Assembly: GCA_017428625.1 (NCBI GenBank)
Contig: JAFRQM010000022.1
Coordinates: 1-53,659 of the forward strand
DNA from: Clostridia bacterium
GTDB lineage: Bacteria > Bacillota > Clostridia > Oscillospirales > Acutalibacteraceae
DNA length: 53,659 nt
Direction: 5' to 3'
Shown here: positions 7,285 to 15,065 of the stretch, piece by piece
How the letters are laid out: each line of letters begins with the position of its first letter
How positions within the stretch are numbered: position 1 is the first letter of the stretch
Made by a program: the position numbers and the translations under genes
Notes under the pieces: model-generated
What the model saw: only the letters and a program-made list of their open reading frames with translations
Databases searched by the model: none
Told to the model about the DNA's origin: nothing

Positions 7285-8433
7285 ATGGCAGGAGCAAGAG
7301 AATACATAATTGAGTTCGGCAACACCACGTTTGAGGAATATCCGTTTTGCGACGCGGATGCCCTCGTTTTGTGTCAGGTTTTCTATATGCCGATTGAAAG
7401 AGTTGTTTCAAACTCTTTTGAAAAGGCGCCTGTCGCTCTGCCGGACGCGGCAAACGAACTTTTCAATATGATGGGCAACAAATACAGACGCCTCGGTCTG
7501 ATGATTCCCACAGACGCGTCAAAAAATATTATGCTTATGGCGGCTCGTAAAAGATATGCCGATGTTAAAATATACGCTGTTGAGGAAGTTTTCAGCATTA
7601 ACCCCGCCGTTCAGTATGCGGCAGGCACTTTCATTCTGCCCGACGGCACCGCCGTTGTTGTTTTCAGAGGCACCGATGACACAATTTCGGGCTGGAAAGA
7701 AGACCTCGACATTTTAATCAAAAAGGGCACTCCCGCCTACGGCTATGCGAAGGAATATGTTGAAAAACTCGCCAAAGCGCACAAGGGCAAAATTATGCTT
7801 TGCGGTCACTCAAAAGGCGGCAACATCGCTTTGCTCACCGCGATTACGGTAAACAAAAAAATCAGAAGCAGAATAACGGGTGTTTACAATTTTGACGGCC
7901 CCGGCTATCACAGCAGTTCCGTTCTCAACACTGCGGCTTATGATGAGATTCTGCCCGTTTACAGGCACTTTGTGCCCAGCGGCTCAATGATAGGTATGAT
8001 GCTCGCGCACGATTACGATTATCAGGCAGTTGCCAGCAAAATGCACATCGGCGCGTTTCAGCATGACCTCGGCACCTGGAAAATCGGCTCGGGCGAGCTT
8101 GAAAAAGTCGCAGACACCGACAAACTTTCAAAACTCACCGATTTAATCTTTGCGGAGATTTGTTCGGGCGTTGATTTTGATTTCTGCGGCGCCCTCGACG
8201 ATGTTTTCTCAAGCGTAATTGACGGTATAGATAAAATCACCCTTACAGAACTCGCAAGCCATCCGCTTAATGCGCTGGCGGGCGGAATAAAAGCGTTCAG
8301 AGCCGTTTCGCCCGAAATAAAATCACAGGCAAAACAGGCGGTCACAGGCGCCGGCGGAGCGGTAAAAAAAGCGTTCGGCGAACTCAAAAACGGCGAAATA
8401 CCCTCAATTACAAGCCTGCTTTACGCAAAATAA
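7285..8433 (+). CDS. Mbeg1-like alpha/beta hydrolase
   Basis: 382 residues. A serine hydrolase core is clear: VVVFRGTDDTISGWKEDL (125-142) resembles the lid/oxyanion region of class 3 lipases, and MLCGHSKGGNIA (171-182) holds the nucleophile elbow G-H-S-K-G with Ser176. The family (Mbeg1-like, formerly DUF2974) is common in Clostridia and probably acts on lipid esters; activity is not established. The C-terminal 100 residues are Ala-rich and helical. No signal peptide, so cytoplasmic. The ribosome site GGAGG precedes the ATG. Confidence 0.82.
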   Translation: MAGAREYIIEFGNTTFEEYPFCDADALVLCQVFYMPIERVVSNSFEKAPVALPDAANELFNMMGNKYRRLGLMIPTDASKNIMLMAARKRYADVKIYAVEEVFSINPAVQYAAGTFILPDGTAVVVFRGTDDTISGWKEDLDILIKKGTPAYGYAKEYVEKLAKAHKGKIMLCGHSKGGNIALLTAITVNKKIRSRITGVYNFDGPGYHSSSVLNTAAYDEILPVYRHFVPSGSMIGMMLAHDYDYQAVASKMHIGAFQHDLGTWKIGSGELEKVADTDKLSKLTDLIFAEICSGVDFDFCGALDDVFSSVIDGIDKITLTELASHPLNALAGGIKAFRAVSPEIKSQAKQAVTGAGGAVKKAFGELKNGEIPSITSLLYAK

Positions 8434-8459
8434 TATAATTCAGGAACAAAGTAAAACCC

Positions 8460-9335
8460 ATGAGTAAAACCTTTCAGAAAAGAATAGATGAAACTTATCC
8501 GCAGCTTTCAAAAAGCCACAGGCGTATCGCGGATTACATAAACGGTAATTTTGAAAAAGCCGCCTTTATGACTGCCGCAAAACTCGGCGAAGCGACAAAT
8601 ATCAGCGAGTCAACCGTAGTCCGTTTTGCCTCGGCGCTCGGCTACAGCGGCTACCCCGGTCTGCAGAAGGCGCTGCAGGAGATGGTTCGCAGCAAACTCA
8701 ACAGCGTTCAGCGTATGGCTGTAACGGCGGGCAGGGTCGGTGAAGGTGATATGGTTGACACAGCCCTTTCGGCGGATATCGAAATGATTAAAGCCACCCG
8801 CGAATCCGTCTCGCGAGAAGCGTTCGCAGGCAGTGTCGATGCCATAAATAAGGCGGAAAGAATATTCATTTTAGGCGCGAGAAGCGCCGCGTCACTTGCA
8901 AACTTCGCGGCGTTTTATATGAACCTTGTTTATGACAATGTCACCCTTGTCGATACATCCGGCACGGGCGAAATGTTTGACAAACTTTACAGAATAACAA
9001 ACAAAGATGTCTGCATTGCAATAAGTTTTCCCCGTTATTCAAACCAGACGCTTGACGCGCTGCGTTTCGCGGCGCAGAGAGACGCCGCCATCATTTCAAT
9101 AACCGACAGCGAAACATCGCCCATAGCGCAGTATGCAACATATCTTTTAACGGCAAAAAGCAGTATGGTTTCTTTTGTGGATTCCCTTGTCGCCCCGCTC
9201 AGTCTGATAAACGCTCTCATAGCGGAGGCGGCTTCAGAGAAAAGCGAACGTGTTTACAAAAACCTCACAACCCTTGAGAACATCTGGCAGGAATACGGCG
9301 TTTACAGAACCGACAGCGGGGAGGACACCCCGTGA
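8460..9335 (+). CDS. MurR/RpiR family transcriptional regulator
   Basis: 291 residues. The N-terminal HTH_6 domain (about 1-77) shows SKSHRRIADYINGNFEKAAFMTA then TNISESTVVRFASALGYSGY. The sugar isomerase (SIS) domain (about 105-245) with ILGARSAASLANF and the ISFPRYSNQT phosphosugar loop binds a phosphorylated sugar effector in this family. The regulated sugar is not evident: the next genes are a flavoprotein and cmk. Its stop overlaps the next start by 4 nt (GTGA), so it heads a long overlapping operon. Confidence 0.9.
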   Translation: MSKTFQKRIDETYPQLSKSHRRIADYINGNFEKAAFMTAAKLGEATNISESTVVRFASALGYSGYPGLQKALQEMVRSKLNSVQRMAVTAGRVGEGDMVDTALSADIEMIKATRESVSREAFAGSVDAINKAERIFILGARSAASLANFAAFYMNLVYDNVTLVDTSGTGEMFDKLYRITNKDVCIAISFPRYSNQTLDALRFAAQRDAAIISITDSETSPIAQYATYLLTAKSSMVSFVDSLVAPLSLINALIAEAASEKSERVYKNLTTLENIWQEYGVYRTDSGEDTP

Positions 9336-10597
9336 ATACTCAGTTGCTTGTTATAGGCGCGGGCGCGGCGGGGCTGATGGCTGCGGGCACGGCGGCAGGT
9401 TGCGGTGTTGACACAATCCTTCTTGAACGCAACGAGAAACCCGCGCGCAAGGTTATGATAACCGGCAAAGGCAGGTGCAATGTCACAAACGCCTGCTCCT
9501 CGCTTCAGGATTTAATCGCAAATGTGCCCGTGAACGGCAGATTTTTATACAGCGCGTTTTCACGCTTTATGCCTGCCGACACCGTTGAATTTTTCGAGAG
9601 CAGGGGAGTTCCGCTTAAAAAAGAGAGAGGCAACAGAGTTTTCCCCGTTTCTGACAAAGCGGCGGATATAGTTGACTGCCTTGTTTCTTTCGCTCATAAA
9701 GGCGGCGCGCGGTTTGTGAGCGGCAGGGCTGTTGAACTTATAATTGAAAACGGCTGTGTCAGAGGTGTCAGAACCGAAGACGGCAGTGAAATAATCGCAG
9801 AAAAAGTCATTGTTGCCACAGGCGGCGTTTCATACCCTCAGACCGGCTCAACCGGCGACGGATATATTCTTGCACAGCAGGCGGGGCACAGCATTGTTCC
9901 CGTTAAACCGTCTCTTGTTCCTCTTGAAGCGCACGAAGGTTTCTGCTCCGACATTATGGGGCTTTCGCTGCGAAACATAGCCATAAAAGTTTATGACACA
10001 AAAAAAGACGGCAAGGTTGTTTATGAGGATTTCGGCGAAATGCTTTTCACTCATTTCGGGGTTTCGGGTCCGGTTATTCTCTCGGCAAGTTCGCACCTCA
10101 GAGAAATGGAGCGCGGTCGCTATAAAATCGGCATAGATTTAAAGCCCGCCCTGAGCGAAGAACAGCTTGACGCGAGAATTTTGCGCGATTTTTCAGAGAA
10201 TATCAATCGCAATTATATAAACGCGCTCAATTCCCTTTTGCCGAAAAAACTTGTTCCCGTAATCGTTAAACTCAGCCGAATACCAATGGCAACAAAGGTT
10301 AATCAGATAACAAAAGAACAGCGCAAAGCTCTTGCGTTTCTTCTTAAAAACTTCACCGTAACAGTTACGGATTACCGCCCCGTTGAAGAGGCGATAATCA
10401 CATCCGGCGGTGTCGATACAAAACAGATAAACCCCAAAACAATGGAGTCAAAACTCGTCTCCGGACTTTATTTTGCGGGCGAGGTCATTGATGTTGACGC
10501 CTACACGGGCGGTTTTAATCTGCAGATTGCATTTTCAACGGGACGGCTTGCGGCTCAGAGTGCCGCCGCTCCCGGAAAAGGAGAGGTTTATGAATAA
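9332..10597 (+). CDS. BaiN/RdsA-type NAD(P)/FAD-dependent oxidoreductase (HI0933/YhiN family)
   Basis: 421 residues. Rossmann motif VIGAGAAGLMAAG (6-18), then ERNEKPARKVMITGKGRCNVTN, the family hallmark. Near the C-terminus GLYFAGEVIDVDAYTGGFNLQIAFSTG is also characteristic. The BaiN relatives reduce bile acid intermediates in some gut Clostridia, but most members have unknown substrates, so no bile acid role can be claimed. It starts with GTG inside the previous stop; GGGGAGG lies upstream. It overlaps the cmk start by 8 nt. Confidence 0.9.
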   Translation: MNTQLLVIGAGAAGLMAAGTAAGCGVDTILLERNEKPARKVMITGKGRCNVTNACSSLQDLIANVPVNGRFLYSAFSRFMPADTVEFFESRGVPLKKERGNRVFPVSDKAADIVDCLVSFAHKGGARFVSGRAVELIIENGCVRGVRTEDGSEIIAEKVIVATGGVSYPQTGSTGDGYILAQQAGHSIVPVKPSLVPLEAHEGFCSDIMGLSLRNIAIKVYDTKKDGKVVYEDFGEMLFTHFGVSGPVILSASSHLREMERGRYKIGIDLKPALSEEQLDARILRDFSENINRNYINALNSLLPKKLVPVIVKLSRIPMATKVNQITKEQRKALAFLLKNFTVTVTDYRPVEEAIITSGGVDTKQINPKTMESKLVSGLYFAGEVIDVDAYTGGFNLQIAFSTGRLAAQSAAAPGKGEVYE

Positions 10598-11276
10598 CAA
10601 AGTAATCAATGTCGCGGTTGACGGTCCCGCGGGCGCCGGCAAAAGTTCCGTTTCACGCCTTGCCGCGAAAGCACTCGGCTTTGTCTATGTTGATACGGGC
10701 GCGCTTTACAGGGCGGTCGGCGTAAACGCCCTTCGCCGAAATGTTGACACAAGAGACAAGCAGGCTGTCGCATCCACCCTCGGCGATGTCAAAGTTGACC
10801 TTGTGTTTGAAGACGGCGAGCAGAAAGTTCTGCTTAACGGCGAAGATGTTTCAAAAGAGATAAGGACTCCTCCCGCGTCAATGGCGGCGTCGGATGTTTC
10901 AGCCGTTCCCGAAGTCAGAGCCTTCCTCTTTGACCTTCAGCGCGACATAGCAAAACGCACAAGTTGCATTATGGACGGCAGAGATATCGGCACGGTCGTT
11001 CTGCCCGACGCTCAGGTCAAAATCTTTCTTACAGCCTCGCCCGAAGAAAGGGCAAAAAGAAGGTGCCTCGAACTCGAACAGAAAGGCACGCCGCAGAAAT
11101 ATGAGGATGTTCTTGCGGAAATAAACGAGAGGGATTACAACGACTCCCATCGTGAAATCGCTCCCTTAAAGCCCGCCCGGGACAGCGTTCTTGTTGACAC
11201 AACAAGCCTTGCGATAGACGAAGCGGTCGCTTCAATCATAAACACAGTCAAGGAGAAAACAGCAGATGAAATTTAA
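10590..11276 (+). CDS. cmk: Cytidylate kinase
   Basis: 228 residues from the ATG at 10590, chosen because GGAGAGG precedes it and the known N-terminus follows. It phosphorylates CMP/dCMP using ATP. The P-loop GPAGAGKSS is at 12-20, DTGALYRAV at about 36-44, and CIMDGRDIGTVV marks the nucleotide monophosphate site. KRRCLEL and REIAPLKPA are further family motifs. It sits before plsC and ispH-S1, the usual cmk-plsC-ispH/rpsA order in Firmicutes, and overlaps plsC by 11 nt. Confidence 0.96.
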   Translation: MNNKVINVAVDGPAGAGKSSVSRLAAKALGFVYVDTGALYRAVGVNALRRNVDTRDKQAVASTLGDVKVDLVFEDGEQKVLLNGEDVSKEIRTPPASMAASDVSAVPEVRAFLFDLQRDIAKRTSCIMDGRDIGTVVLPDAQVKIFLTASPEERAKRRCLELEQKGTPQKYEDVLAEINERDYNDSHREIAPLKPARDSVLVDTTSLAIDEAVASIINTVKEKTADEI

Positions 11277-11907
11277 CTTTGAAAAATATGAAGACCACAA
11301 AACATTTGACAGACTTTATCCGCTTGTTAAAATTCTCAAAAAATTCGTCTATAAAACCGAAATAACAGGTCAGGAGAATATACCCGAAAAAGACGGTTAT
11401 ATTGTCATCTGCAACCATATTCACGCGGTTGACCCCGGCGTTATTGAATACGCTTTCGGCGGTAAGCCCATTCATTTTATGGGCAAAAGCGAGTTCTGGG
11501 ACAATGCCTTCATCGGCCCCATACTCACGGCGCTCAACGGCTTTCCCGTTGTCAGGGGCACGGCGGATCTGAAATCTCTCAAATACGCCGCCGAACTTCT
11601 CCGTCAGGGGCACAATGTGGGCGTGTTTCCCGAGGGCACCCGTCAGAAAACTGCGGAACTCGGCAGACCCAAAAGCGGAGCGGCTCTTATTGCGAGAGCC
11701 TCCCACGCCGATGTTCTGCCGATGTGCATTTATTATGAAGGCGAACTTTCCAAAAAAACAGTCACCACCATCCGCATAGGCAAACTTATCCCGTTTGAAA
11801 CTCTCGGACTTACCGATGAAGGCGACAACCACGAACTCAAAGCGGCGTCCGCAAAAATGTGGGAGTATGTCAGAGCGCTCTGGGAGGAAGGTCCGTGCAC
11901 GAAATAA
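11266..11907 (+). CDS. plsC: 1-acyl-sn-glycerol-3-phosphate acyltransferase
   Basis: 213 residues. It acylates lysophosphatidic acid to phosphatidic acid at the membrane. The catalytic NHIHAVD motif (His51, Asp56; HX4D) and the substrate-binding FPEGTR (121-126) are both present. A possible membrane-associated segment surrounds LTALNGFPVV. It overlaps cmk (11 nt) and ispH-S1 (13 nt), indicating translational coupling through cmk-plsC-ispH. Confidence 0.93.
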   Translation: MKFNFEKYEDHKTFDRLYPLVKILKKFVYKTEITGQENIPEKDGYIVICNHIHAVDPGVIEYAFGGKPIHFMGKSEFWDNAFIGPILTALNGFPVVRGTADLKSLKYAAELLRQGHNVGVFPEGTRQKTAELGRPKSGAALIARASHADVLPMCIYYEGELSKKTVTTIRIGKLIPFETLGLTDEGDNHELKAASAKMWEYVRALWEEGPCTK

Positions 11908-14072
11908 AGGTTGCAAAAACGGCGGGCTTCTGCTTCGGCGTTGACAGGGCCGTAAAACTCACATACTCTGTTGTCGAAAGCGGTTGTCAGGTCTGCACGC
12001 TCGGCCCCGTTATTCACAATCCGCAGGTAATTGAAGACCTCAGGAGCAGGGGCGTGAAGATTATTTCATCCCCCTCACAGGCAAATGAAGGTTCAACGGT
12101 TGTTATTCGCGCGCACGGTGTGAGCAGAGAGATCGAAAACGAACTCACTTCCATGCCGGTAACAGTCTGCGACGCCACCTGCCCGTTTGTAGAGAAAATT
12201 CACAAAATTGTCAGCGAAAACTCATGTGTCGGCAGCCCCGTTATTATCGCGGGCAATCCCGATCACCCCGAAGTTGCCGGAATAAAAGGGCACTGCAACG
12301 GCGAAGTGTTCATTGTTTCATCGGCGGAAGAACTCGAAAATCTGCTTAAAAAGAACGGTAATCTCGCAAATATGCCTGTTATTGCCGTCGCGCAGACCAC
12401 ATTCAACGAAAAAGATTGGATTTTAATAAAAAAAATATTAAATAAACAATTTACAAACGCAAAAATATTTGATACAATATGTTTTGCTACGCGTGAGCGT
12501 CAGCAGGAGGCGGCGCGGCTTTCAGAACAGTCCGACATTATGATTATCATCGGCGGTCGTGAAAGTTCAAACACCGCCAAACTCAAAGCAGTCTGCAGCG
12601 AAAACTGCGAAACCCACCTGGTGGAAAGAGTCGAAGAACTCAGATCCATAGATTTTTCCCGCAAGCCCCGCATAGGGGTTACGGCAGGTGCTTCAACACC
12701 GGCCGCCATCATTAAGGAGGTACTTTTAACTATGTCCGAAGAATTAAAAGTCAACAACGAAAACATGGTAGAGGAGGTGCCTTCTGAAGATTTCGAATCC
12801 CTTTTGGAGGCAAACCTCGAACAGATGAGCAGCGACCAGCATGTTATCGGCACGGTCATGAGCATCAACAATGCCGAAATCCAGGTTGATATCGGCAGAA
12901 AACAGGCGGGCTTTGTTCCCATCGAGGAATACAGCACTGACCCCTCGGCAGACCCAAAAAAAGATCTCAAAGTCGGCGATGAAATTGACCTCATCATTAT
13001 GAAGACCAATGACGCCGAAGGCACGGTTATGTGCTCAAAGAAGCGCTTTGACGCCCAGAAGTCGTGGATTAACATTGCTTCAGCGGTTGAATCGGGAGAA
13101 GTCCTTGAAGGCACTGTCACCGAAGTCATCCGCGGCGGTGTTCTTGTTGCTACAGACGGCGCACGCGTTTTCATCCCCGCTTCACTCGCAACCTCACGCC
13201 GCACACAGCCCCTTGAGGAGCTTGTCGGTCAAAAGGTCAAGTTTGTTGTTATTGAAGTCAATAACGCACGCAAAAGAGCGGTAGGCTCCATCCGTCAGGT
13301 CAGAGACGCAGCCCGCGACGCATTCTGGGAGCAGGTTGCCGAAGGCCAGGTTTATCAGGGAACAGTCAAATCCCTCACTCCTTTCGGCGCGTTTGTAGAA
13401 ATAGCCGAAGGTGTTGAAGGTCTTGTCCACATCAGCGAACTTTCGTGGAAGCGCATCAAGAATCCCGCTGAGGTTCTCGAAGTCGGTCAGACAATCGAAG
13501 TGTTTGTCAAAGCCCTTGACAGCGACAAAAAGAAGATTTCTCTCGGCTACAAAAAGGATGAAGACAACCCCTGGAAGATTCTTGAAAAGAATTATCCCGT
13601 CGGCACAGTCATCGACTCAAAGATTGTCAGCCTTACAACATTCGGCGCTTTTGCCACCGTTATTCCCTACATTGACGGTCTTATTCACATTTCGCAGATA
13701 GCGGACCGCCGCATCGACAAACCTTCCGATGTTCTTTCGGTAGGCGATGAGGTCAAGGTCAAGATTACCGATATAGACTTCGACAAAAAGCGTGTCAGCC
13801 TTTCAATCCGCGCTCTTATCGAGCCCGAAAAGAAAGATGAAGACGAAGAAATTCCCGCGGCAGAGTATATCGAAGAACCCGTTGTTATCGCGGATGAAAT
13901 CGTCGCGCCCGTCGAAGAAGCAGCGCCCGTTGCTGATGAAGCACCTGCAGAAGAAGCGGCTCCCGTTGATGAAACTCCTGCGGCGCAAGAAGAACCTGCA
14001 CCTGCCGAAGAGGCAGTTCCCGCAGAAGTTCCTGCAGAAGAAGCGGCACCTGCGGAAGAGCCTGCAGAATAA
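11895..14072 (+). CDS. ispH: IspH (HMBPP reductase) fused to ribosomal protein S1
   Basis: 725 residues. The GTG at 11895 is chosen because GGGAGGA lies 6 nt upstream and IspH homologues start close to it. IspH (1-279) makes IPP/DMAPP in the MEP pathway; its [4Fe-4S] cysteines are Cys13, Cys96 and Cys196, with His41 and His74 near the substrate. Residues 280-725 carry four S1 RNA-binding repeats: two degenerate (from about 317 and 395) and two canonical (GTVKSLTPFGAFVEI and KIVSLTTFGAFATVI regions). The last 70 residues are an Ala/Glu/Pro-rich acidic tail. The fusion is known in Clostridia. A strong internal ribosome site and ATG at 12732 sit exactly at the junction (separate entry). Confidence 0.93.
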   Translation: MHEIKVAKTAGFCFGVDRAVKLTYSVVESGCQVCTLGPVIHNPQVIEDLRSRGVKIISSPSQANEGSTVVIRAHGVSREIENELTSMPVTVCDATCPFVEKIHKIVSENSCVGSPVIIAGNPDHPEVAGIKGHCNGEVFIVSSAEELENLLKKNGNLANMPVIAVAQTTFNEKDWILIKKILNKQFTNAKIFDTICFATRERQQEAARLSEQSDIMIIIGGRESSNTAKLKAVCSENCETHLVERVEELRSIDFSRKPRIGVTAGASTPAAIIKEVLLTMSEELKVNNENMVEEVPSEDFESLLEANLEQMSSDQHVIGTVMSINNAEIQVDIGRKQAGFVPIEEYSTDPSADPKKDLKVGDEIDLIIMKTNDAEGTVMCSKKRFDAQKSWINIASAVESGEVLEGTVTEVIRGGVLVATDGARVFIPASLATSRRTQPLEELVGQKVKFVVIEVNNARKRAVGSIRQVRDAARDAFWEQVAEGQVYQGTVKSLTPFGAFVEIAEGVEGLVHISELSWKRIKNPAEVLEVGQTIEVFVKALDSDKKKISLGYKKDEDNPWKILEKNYPVGTVIDSKIVSLTTFGAFATVIPYIDGLIHISQIADRRIDKPSDVLSVGDEVKVKITDIDFDKKRVSLSIRALIEPEKKDEDEEIPAAEYIEEPVVIADEIVAPVEEAAPVADEAPAEEAAPVDETPAAQEEPAPAEEAVPAEVPAEEAAPAEEPAE
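12450..12478 (+). promoter_or_regulatory. Candidate internal promoter inside ispH
   Basis: TTTACA at 12450, an exact 17-nt spacer, TACAAT at 12473. It lies in an AT-rich island (about 12421-12486) whose codons (ATA, TTA, AAT, TTT) are rare elsewhere in the gene. It is 250 nt upstream of the internal S1 start. Confidence 0.5.
12714..14072 (+). promoter_or_regulatory. rpsA: Internal Shine-Dalgarno and ATG for a free S1-like protein
   Basis: AAGGAGGT at 12714-12721, 10 nt before an in-frame ATG at 12732 (MSEELKVNNENM). This would yield a 446-residue S1-like protein containing all four S1 repeats. The SD codons encode the conserved K-E-V end of IspH, so the match could be partly forced by the protein. 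Confidence 0.55.
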
Positions 14073-14083
14073 AGATTTTTCAG

Positions 14084-14114
14084 TTTGCCGTCCCTTTGGG
14101 GCGGCAAATTTTTA
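14084..14114 (+). terminator. Terminator after ispH-S1
   Basis: TTTGCCGTCC / GGGCGGCAAA stem (with one mismatch or G-U pair) around a CTTTG-type loop, followed by TTTTTAT. It ends just before the ribosome site of the DMT gene, so the two genes may be partly uncoupled. Confidence 0.65.
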
Positions 14115-14126
14115 TCCGGAGACAGT

Positions 14127-15065
14127 ATGAAATCAGCAAAACAAAAACAGTTTATCGGCGCGTTTTACTGCATCTCGGCGGCGGCAATCTGGGGTCTCTC
14201 ATTTGTCGCCCAGAGCATAGGCAGAGGGGTGGGCACATTCACATTCAACGCCCTGCGTATGTTCCTCGGCTCGGCGGTGCTTTGGCCGGTAATCGTTTTT
14301 CGTAAAAAAAAGAATATCTCACCCCGTTTTGAAGATAAAACCAAAGCAAAAAAAGATTTGATTGCAGGCGGATGTCTTGCGGGTTTTGCGCTGTTTGTGG
14401 GCAACAACCTTCAGCAGGAGGCGTTCAATTACATTGAGGATGTCGGCAAAGTCGGCTTCATAACAGCCCTTTATATGCTTCTTGTGCCGGTTTTCAATAT
14501 GATTATTTTCAGAAAAAAAGCCGGGGTCAATGTCTGGCTCGGCGTTGTTATCGGGCTTACCGGTCTTTACCTTCTCTGTTCCGGTGAAGACGGGTTTTCG
14601 CTTGAAAAAGGCGATATTATAACAATAATCGGCGCATTCGCTTTCGCTTCGCAGATACTTATTATCGACCGCTTTTCACAGCGCACCGACCCCGTAGAAA
14701 TTTCATCACTGCAGTTTTTTGTGTGCAGTATTCTTTCGGGAATTTGTATGTTTATTTTCGAAGAGCCTACAGTTCCCCTTATCATACAGAAGCAGAATCT
14801 CATACCGATTGTTTACGCCGGCGTAATGAGTTGCGGCGTAGCGTTCACCTTTCAGACCTTCGGTCAGAAATATACCGATCCGGCGGTCACCTCACTGCTT
14901 CTCTGCCTTGAATCGGCGTTCTCGGTTATTTTCGGCTGGCTGATTCTTCATCAGACCCTCGGCAGAAAGGAACTCCTCGGCTGCCTTATAATGCTTGTGG
15001 CTGTTATGCTCACACAGATTCAGTTCCCGAAAAGCAAAAATAAACAGACGGAAGTGAAAATATGA
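14127..15065 (+). CDS. EamA/DMT superfamily transporter
   Basis: 312 residues from the ATG at 14127 (CCGGAGACAGT upstream; the longer reading would run through the terminator). About ten transmembrane helices in two EamA repeats. Typical features are AAIWGLSFVAQSIG in helix 1, LEDVGKVGFIT-type helix 4 signals, and the second-repeat FTFQTFGQKYTDPAVTSLL with LESAFSVIFGWLIL. These are metabolite exporters of the inner membrane; the substrate is unknown. Its ATGA stop/start overlap couples it to the subtilase downstream. Confidence 0.88.
   Translation: MKSAKQKQFIGAFYCISAAAIWGLSFVAQSIGRGVGTFTFNALRMFLGSAVLWPVIVFRKKKNISPRFEDKTKAKKDLIAGGCLAGFALFVGNNLQQEAFNYIEDVGKVGFITALYMLLVPVFNMIIFRKKAGVNVWLGVVIGLTGLYLLCSGEDGFSLEKGDIITIIGAFAFASQILIIDRFSQRTDPVEISSLQFFVCSILSGICMFIFEEPTVPLIIQKQNLIPIVYAGVMSCGVAFTFQTFGQKYTDPAVTSLLLCLESAFSVIFGWLILHQTLGRKELLGCLIMLVAVMLTQIQFPKSKNKQTEVKI

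Noticed and set aside
9332..10597. Bile acid pathway enzyme BaiN
   Set aside because: The family is broad and no other bai gene is near; only the flavoprotein family can be supported.
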